From assembly GCA_028274465.1 (NCBI GenBank), contig CM051456.1, positions 118,436,880-118,500,879 of the forward strand: a stretch of DNA of 64,000 bases, written 5' to 3'. The position numbers and the translations under genes are program-made. The DNA is from Plantago ovata. Lineage: Eukaryota > Streptophyta > Magnoliopsida > Lamiales > Plantaginaceae. The notes beneath the pieces are model-generated. The model was not told the origin of the DNA. It did no database searches and saw nothing but the letters and a program-made list of their open reading frames with translations. Shown here one piece after another: positions 24,801 to 36,000 of the stretch. Every line of letters starts with the position of its first letter. The first letter of the stretch is position 1.

Positions 24801-25089
24801 ACCGGATTTCTTGCCGGGGCAAACTGCATCAACCGATAGCCCATATGCCAATAGGGCTTGAAAAGGAACCATCACCTAAGTAAGTAAAAGGCAACCCACA
24901 ATAAAAAATTCCATACTTGAAGTAACAGGATTTGGTCAGTTAAGTAGACAAGTGAGTGTGTGTTGATTAATGAAAATCAGAACCCAAAAAGACATGAAAG
25001 GAAAAAAGTGGTTTTAAGTTGTCACTTGTCACCTCGTAATCTTCGACATAGTCACCGCATAACAAGAGTACCCTCTTCTCGGCAGCCAT
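21867..25089 (-). CDS. DJ1D: DJ-1 homolog D-like glyoxalase/deglycase, 388 aa
   Basis: Five exons in phase 0: 25033-25089, 24759-24875, 24111-24551, 22882-23244 and 21867-22055. All have AG acceptors and GT donors. The protein has two tandem DJ-1/PfpI domains, each opening with a GDYxEDYEV strand that carries the conserved Glu. Each has a nucleophilic-elbow Cys in ASICHGQ (Cys120 and Cys313) and the [11 protein letters not shown] loop. The size matches Arabidopsis DJ1D, which converts glyoxals such as methylglyoxal to hydroxy-acids without glutathione. No transit peptide is evident, so a cytosolic site is likely. Both active sites look intact. Copies of its last exon are scattered in the PP1 cluster just downstream. 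Confidence 0.93.
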
Positions 25090-25495
25090 TTCTTTAAGCT
25101 TCTTTGAAGTGAAAAGATGAAAGCTTCTTTCTGTGGTTTTTCTTTCTCAGTAAAAGGAAGGAGTGATCTCCAGATTATTCTGAACGGCAAATTTTAACAT
25201 TTTTTTTTCTGGCTATTGATGGTAAATTGCAGAATCACCACTCTGTTTTTAAAAATATTAAACACACTCTCGTCTTTCTTTGTTTTGACTTTTATGTCTC
25301 ATCTTTCTGTCTTGAGAAAAATAAAAATTATATATATTATACATGAACTAAACTAGAGTTGGTGGTTATAGATATCTCTTGTATCCAACTGTTGATAAAA
25401 CATTTATGTCAGATCAATTAATTCATTACCACCCCTAATCTATTGTAGTTGGCAGACTGGCAGTATCCTTAAAAGGATCGGATCAGTAATACATA

Positions 25496-25742
25496 CTCCC
25501 TCCGTCCCAGAGCAGTCGCACCATTTGCTTTTGGACACAGAAAATAAGGAAAAGATTTAAATATTAATTTATATTGATGGGTGTTGCTTTTAATTTATGG
25601 AGGATTTGTGGGCACAAAAATATGTTGATGGAATATAAAATTATTATAACCATGTCCAAATATGGCAAATAAATGAAATGGTGCAACTCTAACGGGACGC
25701 CCAAAATGTCAAAATGGTGCAACTGTTCTGGGACGGAGGGAG
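25496..25742. mobile_element. Stowaway MITE, 247 bp
   Basis: The left end CTCCCTCCGTCCCAGAGCAG is inverted at the right end (GTTCTGGGACGGAGGGAG). TA dinucleotides flank it (25494-25495 and 25743-25744), as expected for Tc1/mariner-type insertion. It lies between the DJ-1D promoter and the MATE gene 3' end. Confidence 0.92.
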
Positions 25743-25979
25743 TATATGATATGATACATACACGAGTTACATTGCAATTCGGAAGTTTCATATTTTGCTA
25801 AAAAGTTAGCATAGCACACATATTTGCTGCCAACTAAGTTCTGCTAAAAAGCATGTTCACACTTTGTTTCCGAGTTTGTAGTACAAAATAGAAACTAAAC
25901 AGCCTTCAATCATGGATAAACTGATATGCTTGCTCTCCCACAAATGCTAACAAAAGATTATGTAGTAAGATCTTTATTT

Positions 25980-28381
25980 TCATGTCATGTTTTTCTCATC
26001 GTCATTATCATCAACTGTCCTGCCTTCTTGTAAATATTGTTCTTGAGCAAGTGATGCCTGTTGTATCAAAATAGAAATTTAAGTATTCACGTTAGAATGC
26101 CTGGAACCGATTATGAATCGCATATGTATGTAGAAGGAATGCACAACAAACCTGTTTTTTCCAATTTATTGAACATGTAGCTGCCCAGAGCAGTGCTGAT
26201 TGTACTATGGATCCCACGTTTAGTCCAATAAATAGACCCTTTCCGTGTAAATGAACCACAAAACCTAGAACCACTGTCACTGGCAATCCGACGAGATAGT
26301 AAGCTACCAGATTTGCATATGCCCCAATATGCTGCCATCCGCTTCCTCTTGCAACTCCTGACACGGGGAACATGATGTAATGGCGGTTCCCAGTTTTTTT
26401 TTTATTATTATTATATAAGAGGGATGCACTGTTTTATTAGGCCAAAAGAGCATTTCAGACTAAACCTGAAACCACAGCTTGAATGCAGTCCATCGCTATC
26501 ATGATGCAGATAAATGGGGTCATGCGTTCCAAGTATTTAACAATTTCTTTTTCAGTAGTGAATGCATATCCAAGAAAAGAACGGAAGGAGAAGATAACCC
26601 AGCAAGCAATAACAGCCTCAGTGATAGAAAGAAAAATTGCTGCCCAAGCAGACACTCGAGCTTTCTCTGCAAATCCTGCCCCAAGTTCATTTGAGATTCT
26701 TGTACTACGAATTATTTTTGGTAAATGTCAGACAGAGCTTTTTACATGTGATTATCAAGACAAATATGAAGCATGCAGTATCTCTAGAATCTGTATTTAC
26801 TATTTACACACCTTGCAGCAGCACCAAAAGAGTATGGTATGTAGTAGTGCAGTCCAACAATCAAGAGGCTGAAACAACAATGTACAAAATGATTGATTAA
26901 GTACACATCGAACAAATTATTCATAGAGTTTGATTACAGCAGTGAGAATTGATGTAAGCTAATAAACTAACCATATTGAAAGCACTGATGTCTCTAGTTG
27001 CGGATGAGGGAGAAGTCCTGCTAGCAATACTATCATTTCAAGGAACCACCATTCGGGACTGCATGCATTTAACCAGTTGTGTTAATTCATTAACATCCGG
27101 AAAGAACGTGACATGTAAATAACCGATAATTCAAGAAAACTCAGAAGTGAGAATTAATAAACTAATTACCAAGCCATAATAGCAGAAGGGACTGCCAGGC
27201 GGAAAAATGTTCTAATAGTAGGCGGTATGAGTTTTAGAGTTGGAGCTTGAGCTGTTTTCTTGCAAGCAGTGGAGTAACTTATGTATACAAGAAGCAAGAT
27301 GGCATTAAACCCGTAAGATAGAGCAAGTGCTAATGCTCCTCCTGCAATTCCTAGTTTCACCTTGAAGACTAAAATCCAGCAAATCGGTACATGAAAGATT
27401 AGTGCTGTGACAGAACTAACAACCATTGGAAGAACTAAACTCTGCGTCTGCAAGTATCGAGTGAGCGTCTGAAGAATTGTGTATAGAAAGAGTGCAGGAA
27501 TAAGACAGATTGCATATGTGCCTGCTTCAGCGGAAACTAAGGGATTTTGGCCAATAAATATTAGTGCTTTCTCCATGAATATCCATAGCAAAGATACTGG
27601 GACACAGACTAGAAGAAGACATATAATGGATGAATAGGCGTAGATTCCGAGCTTTTCATACTGCTCTGCACCAAATGCCTGTCCACACAAGGTTTCCAGT
27701 GCACCAGCCATTCCAAACTGCTTGCAAAGGTGGAGGTGTTTGTTGAAACATGATAAACTAGATCATTACTCTAGTACTGTATTAGTAGTAGTACATGCAT
27801 AATTGAAAAGTTACATGTCCATAAAGCTTGACCGTTTATACAAAATATCCCTTAAATTCTTATCTATGCAATATGACCCCCAAGTTTGTTACTTTTTTTT
27901 TTTATTTACCCCTAAAGTTTAGAAATAAATAATTATGCATTTTTCCCATGGAATTTTATAAAATTTGAAAACCGCCAAAATTATGGAGGAAATTATGAAA
28001 CATGTTCTCTTCGTTAAATGAGATCTGCACAATGTTTATTTGTGGCCTCTGGCGCGTGGACTAACACAAAAAGGACCTTTATGACAACTGACAACTAATA
28101 TAATACATATTAAATAAGTTAGTTACGAAATATGTAATTATGATACGTACAATAATACTGAAACCGGTGACATTGGCAAAGGAGGTGGCAATGGCAGCAC
28201 CAGAAAGGGCAAGTTGGCCAAGACGACCGATCATCATCATTGACACTAGCCGAGATAACATCAGTGATAAGGTAACCACTGCCATTGGTGCACCTATGCA
28301 GATCAACTTCTTCATCTCCCTAACAAAAATGTGCACCGTACTACTCGATCGATTAGTAGGCGAGACTACTGCTTCCTCCAT
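25980..28381 (-). CDS. DTX/MATE family efflux transporter, 479 aa
   Basis: Seven exons join without frame error: 28151-28381, 27170-27717, 26972-27058, 26812-26868, 26466-26698, 26152-26357 and 25980-26057. The ATG at 28381 is the first in frame. Landmarks are [19 protein letters not shown] in the first helix, [76 protein letters not shown] and [10 protein letters not shown]. These are signature blocks of plant MATE transporters, which exchange H+ or Na+ for organic cations, flavonoids, alkaloids or citrate at the plasma membrane or tonoplast. Twelve hydrophobic segments are expected at this length. The substrate cannot be told from sequence. Confidence 0.92.
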
Positions 28382-28856
28382 TGCCACCAGCACACCACAG
28401 ATGTAATCAACTTAGCTTAAGATCGATTATATAAGTGTTAAAAGCTGTGGGTATGTTTGTTTAATTTAATTATAACGTGATATATAAATTGGATGGTTGA
28501 GTGCAATAGCTTAATCCATACGCCTAGAGTATGTACAAGTTAGACAAAGTTAATTACGAAGTGGAGCAGAAAGTATCGGATGCAACAGTACTACCCTTTA
28601 ACTTTTATGAGTGATCGGTTCAGTTGATCACTCAATAAATATAAATAATATTCCCTTCTCTAAACTTGTTTACTATTTTCAAATAATTTTGAAGAAATAA
28701 ATTAAAATTCAAAAAATTCAAAAAAAAATTGTGAATGTAACAAACTTGAAAAGTGCTTATGCACATAAAATCATCATTCATTAAGAATTTCTTAATTTTT
28801 TTTAAATTATTTTTTAAAATTATTCTAATAATAGCAAATATAAAATTTAGAGGGAA

Positions 28857-31800
28857 CGCAGGGAGTAAGAATTTTTTTTTTTGAGAAAAGATGCTTATAT
28901 TGCAAAATAATAATCAAGTTACATCCGGATTGTCAACGGGCAAAGTTGAAAGGCCAGTACTGTCTTCAAAAACATCCTAAGCTAAAAGATGAGCTAACTT
29001 GTTGCAAGTACGTCTAACAAAACAAAAAGAAAAGGACTGGAAATTCAAAACTAAAGCCTTAATGTCTTCAACTATCGCCCCGGCAGACGAAAAGCAAAAG
29101 GATGAACTTAGAATATCTTGGATGATACGTAGACAATCGCCTTCAAAAATTACTTCTGTCAACTGTAGAGTCTGAGCCAAAAGAACGGCCTGATATGCAG
29201 CCAAAGCCTCAGCTACTTCTGGGTCGGATATATGTGGTCTCCAGACACGTTGCCAGCGAATAACCCGACCAGTATGATCTCGTGCGACAATTCCCAGACC
29301 TGCCCCTGCTCGAGTACTGGTAACAGACGCATCGAAGTTAATCTTGGTGACAGAAACAGAGTCAGGCGGCCTCCATAAATCTGTCCCCACAACCGGACTT
29401 TTGAAAACAACATACATTGACTTGGCCTCCTGAAACCGTTCAATATACCGGCGCACAAATCTGACTGATTCCTCCGCATCATATCCTGTACGTTCATGGA
29501 CCACCTTATTACGATTATTCCACACACTCCAACATGCCACCACCGCAAAGACGAGCTGGTCATGAGTAAGCTTGCTCCGCAACCAATGAAACCAATCTGC
29601 CATCTCAGTATGGTTAGACATAATAGCACAAGATGGAATAAAAGACAAAGCCCAGAATAATCTTGCGTAATCACAGTCACGAAGAACATGAACAATAGAC
29701 TCCTCTGCGTTGGTACAAACCGGGCATACATTAGCAACATTGAGACCACGTTGCTCTAATCTACATAGAACAGGAAGCGCATTTTTACACGCTCGCCATA
29801 AAAATATTTTAATTTTGTTTGGGAGACTCAGTCCCCATATCCAATCCCAGTTATCTTTCGGCCAAGTACTAGAGCTGCCAACTCGACCCTCTACCTCCTG
29901 CTTTTTCATTACCCTAGCCAAATGATAGGCAGATTTAACGGTATAAATACCATTTTTGGAAGCATGCCAGATTCGAATATCCTGCTGGCTCGACGAGGGT
30001 AAAGGAATCTGCAAAATTTGGTGAACATCTTCCTCCCAGAAAATAGCCTTTAATAGATCTTCCGCCCACCTAAAGTCAGTTGTCAAAGAAGCAACTGTCA
30101 AATCTGGGAGATTATGTATATCTGGCGTGAAAGGGGTCATACAAGAATCACGTGGTATCCAATTATCTGTCCACACCTTCACATTTAGTCCATCTCCTAT
30201 CCTCCACCTAATCCCCTTCTTAACCAATCTTAACGACCCAAATATGCTTTTCCAAGTAAAGGAGGCATTACTAACAAGAGTAGAATCATAAAGATCACAC
30301 AAGGGAAAATACTTAGCTTTCAAGACACGACTCAACAAAGAATTCGGAAACTGTATAAGACGCCAAGCCTGCTTTCCTAACAAAGCCAAGTTGAATGACC
30401 GGAGGTCCCTAAACCCCATACCCCCATCTCTTTTTGAGTCACATAGAGCATCCCATTTGTGCCAATGAATTTTCCTAACGTCTCCTTCCCCCCACCAAAA
30501 CCGAGCAACAATAGAATCTATCTCAGATAACAGAATATCAGGGAGTTTAAAACAAGACATCACATATGTAGGGATTGCCTGGATAACAGATTTAATTAAA
30601 ACCTCCTTCCCTGCCTTTGAAAGAAATCTATTTCCAAAACTCCTAACCTTCTCCCAAATGCGCTCCCGTAGCCAACTAAAGATCTCCTTCTTAGATCTAC
30701 CCATTACCGTTGGAAGCCCCAAGTATTTTTCATGTTTATTAACAACAGAAACAGGTAACACAGCTCTAATATCATTCAGCATACTCTCATTGATGTTTCT
30801 ACTAAAAACAACAGTAGATTTATCCAGATTAATCACTTGTCCCGACGCCATACTATACCGATGAAGAATATCCACAATTTCAGTGGCCGCCCGAACATTA
30901 GCATGACAGAATAACAACGTATCATCAGCAAATAATAAGTGAGAGATCCTCGGTGCACTCGGTGCCACACGGACACCTTGTATCACCTCACTCAATTCAG
31001 CCTCACGAATCAAGGCACTGAAAGCCTCAGTCACAAAAAGAAAAAGATAAGGCGAGAGAGGGTCCCCCTGTCGGATCCCCCTTTCCGGCTGGATTGGTTC
31101 TAAAGGGACTCCATTTAATAAGAAAGAGTATGAGACCGTAGACACACAAAGCATAATGAGGTTAATAAATGTATCCTCAAATCCAAGACACTCTAACACT
31201 CGTTTTAAGAAAATCCATTCTACTCGATCGTAGGCCTTACTCATGTCAAGCTTTAAAGCCATAAAAATATCCTTGCCCTTAGTCTTTTGTTTTAAAAAAT
31301 GATTCACTTCGTAGGCAACAAGCACGTTATCAGTAATTAATCTATTGGGCACAAAGGCAGACTGTGTTTCAGCTATAATTTTGCACATATGCGGTTTCAG
31401 TCTATTTGTAATGGCTTTAGAGGCAATCTTAAAAACTACATTACTCAAGCTGATAGGGCGAAATTGTGTAATCTGGGTAGGCGATTGACACTTTGGAATT
31501 AAGATTACATGAGTAAAATTCAACTTGGGGTCAATGTTTCTATTATTCAAGAAGTCCAGCACACAAAAAGTCACATTATCACCAACAATATTCCAGAAGC
31601 GTTGATAAAATAATGCAGGTAAACCATCAGGGCCAGGGGACTTTAAAGGAAACATGTCAAATAATGCTTTTTTTACCTCATGTGGGGAGAACGGTTGCCG
31701 GAGGTCCTGGTTCATAGCATCATCAACTCGTGCACACATAACTCGAACCACATCTTCAATCTGCGTCTCCGTAGGCCTTTGTGAAATAAATATACTACTG

Positions 31801-32292
31801 AAATACTCGTTCACTATACCCCCCATCTGTTCCATACTATCCTGTGGCGTGCCTCTACTGTCTACCAAACTGGAAATCTCATTAATCTTCGCCCGATGAG
31901 ACGCCTGTGAATGAAAGAATCTGGTATTACGATCCCCTTCCGCTAACCACTGAATTTTAGACCGTTGTTTCCACATCATATCCTCTCTATCCAGCTCCTC
32001 CTCCAACTGATTTTTCACCAGATTTATACGATCACGCACCACTTTTGTTCGCGGCTGTTGATGCAAATTTTCAAGCTCCCGTTGGAATTTTCTAATCTTC
32101 TCCTTAACAGATCCAAAAACATTTTTCCCCCAATTGGATAGACCCAGTTGACAGCTTTCAACGTTTTGCAAAAAATTGGCATCAGACATCCAATTCTCCT
32201 GCACTACTTCCTCACAGTCGCTTGCCCTCACCCACATGGCTTCAAAACGGAAACGTCGCCGTGTATGCCTAAACCTCGCAGGGAGTAAGAAT
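28857..32292 (-). mobile_element. L1-type LINE, 5'-truncated, with 16-bp target-site duplication
   Basis: The 16-bp word CGCAGGGAGTAAGAAT occurs exactly at 28857-28872 and 32277-32292 and brackets the insertion. A T-run (28872-28883) at the left end is the A-tail of a minus-strand element. At the right end the element starts inside its endonuclease/linker region, so about the first third of a full LINE is missing. Truncation of this kind is the usual result of target-primed reverse transcription. The exact duplication and the long open frame suggest a recent insertion. It sits between the MATE start and the CTNNBL1-like gene. Confidence 0.95.
28977..32276 (-). CDS. LINE ORF2 fragment: reverse transcriptase, zf-RVT, RNase H
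   Basis: The frame is open for about 1100 codons within the element. From the truncated end it has an endonuclease tail (RRRFRFEAMWVRASDCEEVV) and a coiled linker. The reverse transcriptase follows (LIPKCQSPTQITQFRPISL, KLDMSKAYDRVEW, GIRQGDPLSPYLFL, and catalytic FADD at about 30935-30945), then thumb, then the zf-RVT block (LPNKIKIFLWRACKNALP...CPVC). It ends with a ribonuclease H domain (INFDASV, AEALAAYQAV, FEGDCLRI). The open frame extends about 17 codons beyond 32276, but those residues come from flanking DNA. Lacking the endonuclease, the copy cannot retrotranspose on its own. Confidence 0.9.
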   Translation of the reverse strand, partial: RFRHTRRRFRFEAMWVRASDCEEVVQENWMSDANFLQNVESCQLGLSNWGKNVFGSVKEKIRKFQRELENLHQQPRTKVVRDRINLVKNQLEEELDREDMMWKQRSKIQWLAEGDRNTRFFHSQASHRAKINEISSLVDSRGTPQDSMEQMGGIVNEYFSSIFISQRPTETQIEDVVRVMCARVDDAMNQDLRQPFSPHEVKKALFDMFPLKSPGPDGLPALFYQRFWNIVGDNVTFCVLDFLNNRNIDPKLNFTHVILIPKCQSPTQITQFRPISLSNVVFKIASKAITNRLKPHMCKIIAETQSAFVPNRLITDNVLVAYEVNHFLKQKTKGKDIFMALKLDMSKAYDRVEWIFLKRVLECLGFEDTFINLIMLCVSTVSYSFLLNGVPLEPIQPERGIRQGDPLSPYLFLFVTEAFSALIREAELSEVIQGVRVAPSAPRISHLLFADDTLLFCHANVRAATEIVDILHRYSMASGQVINLDKSTVVFSRNINESMLNDIRAVLPVSVVNKHEKYLGLPTVMGRSKKEIFSWLRERIWEKVRSFGNRFLSKAGKEVLIKSVIQAIPTYVMSCFKLPDILLSEIDSIVARFWWGEGDVRKIHWHKWDALCDSKRDGGMGFRDLRSFNLALLGKQAWRLIQFPNSLLSRVLKAKYFPLCDLYDSTLVSNASFTWKSIFGSLRLVKKGIRWRIGDGLNVKVWTDNWIPRDSCMTPFTPDIHNLPDLTVASLTTDFRWAEDLLKAIFWEEDVHQILQIPLPSSSQQDIRIWHASKNGIYTVKSAYHLARVMKKQEVEGRVGSSSTWPKDNWDWIWGLSLPNKIKIFLWRACKNALPVLCRLEQRGLNVANVCPVCTNAEESIVHVLRDCDYARLFWALSFIPSCAIMSNHTEMADWFHWLRSKLTHDQLVFAVVACWSVWNNRNKVVHERTGYDAEESVRFVRRYIERFQEAKSMYVVFKSPVVGTDLWRPPDSVSVTKINFDASVTSTRAGAGLGIVARDHTGRVIRWQRVWRPHISDPEVAEALAAYQAVLLAQTLQLTEVIFEGDCLRIIQDILSSSFCFSSAGAIVEDIKALVLNFQSFSFCFVRRTCNKLAHLLA

Positions 32293-33075
32293 AATATATC
32301 TATAAAATAAAAAAACTGTGAAAACAAAGAATAAGAAAAAATTAAGATTTTAATTTTGTTCTGAACTATTCATAATTTCAAATGAACCACCGTAAAATAT
32401 CTAATCAGACAATGAATGTGGTTAAATTATAAATTAACTTTTCTATTCAAATAAATCCAACATTTACAATCTATATTCTCATTTATTTATTTGTATATTT
32501 AAATAGTTATCGCGTATGTGACGGTGTGTAATAAACTTTTTATAACTAAAAAGTGATACAAGTATATGTATCATGTATGCAACAAAAATAATAAGTTCAG
32601 ATACATTAGTGCAAAAATTAAAGTTCGAATACATACATATATGTTAAAATTTATTAAGTTGAGGTAAATTTTATCCCTATTTTTATTGTGATTATGGTTG
32701 GTGCTGGGAGCTTCTAACATTAAAAACTTTAAAATAAAACCCTCCCGAATGAAGTGTTCAATAATTTGGGCTTATTTCTTTCTAGAACTCATATGTCACC
32801 TGTATTGGGCTACTTTAAGACTCCATTGAAGGTGAGCCCCAAATAATCTCGTTTGTAGCCTCTAGGACTAGGAGTGATCTACTGATCTTACTGTCCAACT
32901 CCAATCCATTTGTAAAAATCAACCATAAAATTAATAATCGACTAATTAATCCCATCTCTATGATCCAAAGTTCCAATTATTCAATTGAAAGCCTACTACT
33001 ATAATCTTTCAAGACTAATCATCATCTCTGTTCCTCATTCCGAACAGTCGAACAGCAGAGATACACACAGTGACA

Positions 33076-36000
33076 ATGTTGGACCTTCCACCACCGCAAA
33101 AGCGCAAACGATCCGCTTCTCCACCGCCCCCACCCTCATCAATCGACCTCTCCCTCCTGGAAGCTCTCGAGAAATCGCAACAAAACCCAATCGAAACCCT
33201 AGACCTCAAAACCCTCAAAAAGCTCGCCGTCTCCTTCGAGCGACGCCTCAACGCCAACACCGCCGCTCGGCTCAAGTACCCCGACCAGCCCGACAAGTTC
33301 GCCGACTCCGAGCTCGAGCTCCACGACGAGCTCCACAAGCTCAAAATCCTCGCCGGAGCTCCTGACCTTTACCCTGACCTAGTTTCCCTAGGAACCGTCA
33401 ATTCGATCACTTCTCTGCTCAATCACGATAACACTGACATTGCAATTGATGCTGTTACTCTTCTACAGGACCTGACGGATGATGATGTTGTTGAGGACAA
33501 CGAGGACTCGGCTCAGGTTTTAGTAGACGCGTTGATTGAGAACAATGCGGTGGAGTTGCTTGTTCAGAACTTATATAGGTTGAATGACTCTGATTCAGAT
33601 GAGCAGGCGGCTGTTTATAATACACTTTCCACAATTGAGAACTTGATTGAGGTGAAGCCTTCGGTTTCGGAGCTGGTTTGTGAGAAGACTAAGTTGTTGA
33701 AGTGGCTGCAAACTAGGATTAAGGTGAGGGAGTTTGATAGTAATAAGCAGTATGCGTCCGAGATACTGGCGATTTTGTTGCAGAATAGCGTGGCGAATCA
33801 GAAGAGGTTTGGAGGGATGAATGGGGTGGATACGTTGTTGCAGGCTGTGGCTATGTATAAGTCGAGGGATCCTAAGACCGGGGATGAAGAGGAAATGGTG
33901 GAGAATTTGTTTGATTGTTTGTGCTGTGTGTTGATGCCATTGGAGAATAAGGAGAGGTTTGTGAATTCGGAAGGGGTGGAGTTGATGGTTATTATTATGA
34001 ATCAGAAGAAGCTGTGTTATGGTTCCGCTATAAGGGTGTTGAATTTTGCATTGACGAATTATCCGCCTGCTTGCGAGCGGTTTGTTGATGTGGTGGGTTT
34101 GAAGACGGTGTTTCCTGCTTTTATGGGTAAGGCAAGTTCAGTTCCCCTTTTATTTGATCTCCTATTAGCTGTTTGTTTTGATTACGATCAATGTGCATTG
34201 GTTATGGAAGCTGTTATTTGCTTTGTGTATGGCTGTAGAGACTTACTATTTTGTTGAGGAGGGTAATATTAATAATACTCTATTGATTGATTGTGTCTGT
34301 AGAAAATGTTTAATGATAATACTATGGTTGCTTGAGTTTACTCTTAAATCTATGTTCTAACTCTTTTGGTATTTTGTTTATCAGATACCTTTGAGTAAGA
34401 GCAACAAGAAGAAAATCTACAAAGAAGAACTGGAAGAGCGCCTTGTTTCGCTAATTGCATCATTATTTGGTAATACTAGTTTTCTCTTTTTCATCTTAAT
34501 CGTCTTTGAAGCTCTTTCTTGATTTGTTATCTACAAGTGTAACTTTAGTAGATGATTGATGAAATCAGTCTTCTTCTTGACTTGTGGAGGATTAATTTAC
34601 ATATAGCAAGTTTTGTGTTAATTTCCACAATGAAGTTTATCTTGCTGGAGTTTCAGTTCTTTATCCAAAATTTGGCTACAGCAATTAAATTAAACCACAA
34701 AGGATCTTGTATAAAAAAAAATCTTACTGCAGTTTAAAATTCAAGTTTTTTTTCCCCTTCCTTTCTTCTTCTTCTTCTTCTTCTTCGAGTTCATCTGTCA
34801 AGTGAGAATTCAAGACGTTTTGCATAATTGATATTATAATAATAATTGCCTCAGATCCATAGGTAGCCATCTTTTCTGCACACAATACCCCACTTTGGTA
34901 TATTGACTTGAAAAATGAAGAGATGGTGAACCATAGGTTCAGTCTCCCACAATGTTCTGTCCAGAGCAGCCTGTTTTTAGTTTCATTGGTTCCCTCGTCA
35001 AGTACTATTCGGAAATGTATTGTTGAAAAATAATAAAGCCACAAAGGCCTGTAGATTTGTTTCTCAAGCTCTTGTAGTGGAGTGGGGAAGAAGTTCAGGT
35101 TTGGAATTTAGTATACGAAACTTAGGCACGACACAACAAGTTCTATATATAGTTCCTGATTGCTATCTTGGGCCTGGGTCTGTTTAATTATTTAACTTCC
35201 ATATGATGCATGTGTGGTAGGATGAACTTAAAAATGGTGTGCACTTTGTTATTGGCAAAGTGGCCTCTAATGGTATGTTAAGTTTGAGTTTGATGAGCTT
35301 AAGCTGTGAAGCTCTCAGTTCACTGGCCTTTGAGCTATTATTTTCAACTCATTTTGTTCGACGATCCAAGCAATGGTTTGTTTGGTGAATGGTGATATAG
35401 ACTCAACATAGAGAAAAACAAATGTTTTAGTTAGTGCGGTGACCACTACAACCTTTATCAGCAGAATATTTCGAACACTTTTAGACTATCTGAAAGCTTT
35501 GCTACAAAGTCTTTGGATGACATCAATGAAGTTAAGGGGCGATTCCAGGAGAAGGCAGTACTAGACAGATAGTGCAGTCTATATAGTGATTTGTCTTTGG
35601 TGCAAGACAGTAGAATTTAGTTAGGACCTTCGGGCGTATTTTTTTGTGTGTAGGGTTTGGGAGTGAGGTTATGTGAATATTTGATTTGATATATTAACTA
35701 GCAGCCATAGTGTAGAGTTACATAAACATCTAAGATGAATGAAATATATAATATAAAAAAGACGGTCCCCTGGTGCTCAAGCCTTTGGAAGGCACATGCG
35801 ATGGGAAATCATTTCAGATTGAAAGGCTGTTGATAGAAGAAGGTACAAGGGCAATTGTGACAGTTCGTTGCAGATTGATGGAAAATGAGGGAAAGATGAA
35901 GTGAACCTGATATTATACTTTTAACTTTGGAAACACTCTAATGCCAAGCATCAGATGAGAATATTGGAGAACATTTATTCATTTACTCGCTGCCATATAA

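Noticed and set aside
32277..32327. LINE ORF start at the Met near 32327
   Set aside because: This segment lies beyond the target-site duplication and belongs to the flanking DNA. The element itself begins at 32276 inside its coding region.
33015..33365. Open frames overlapping the CTNNBL1-like first exon on both strands
   Set aside because: They are shadows of GC-rich coding sequence. The CTNNBL1 frame has clear homology.
34127..34132. GT donor (ATGG/GTAAGG) for CTNNBL1-like intron 1
   Set aside because: Using it leads to a stop within five codons of the next exon. The GC donor keeps the conserved frame.
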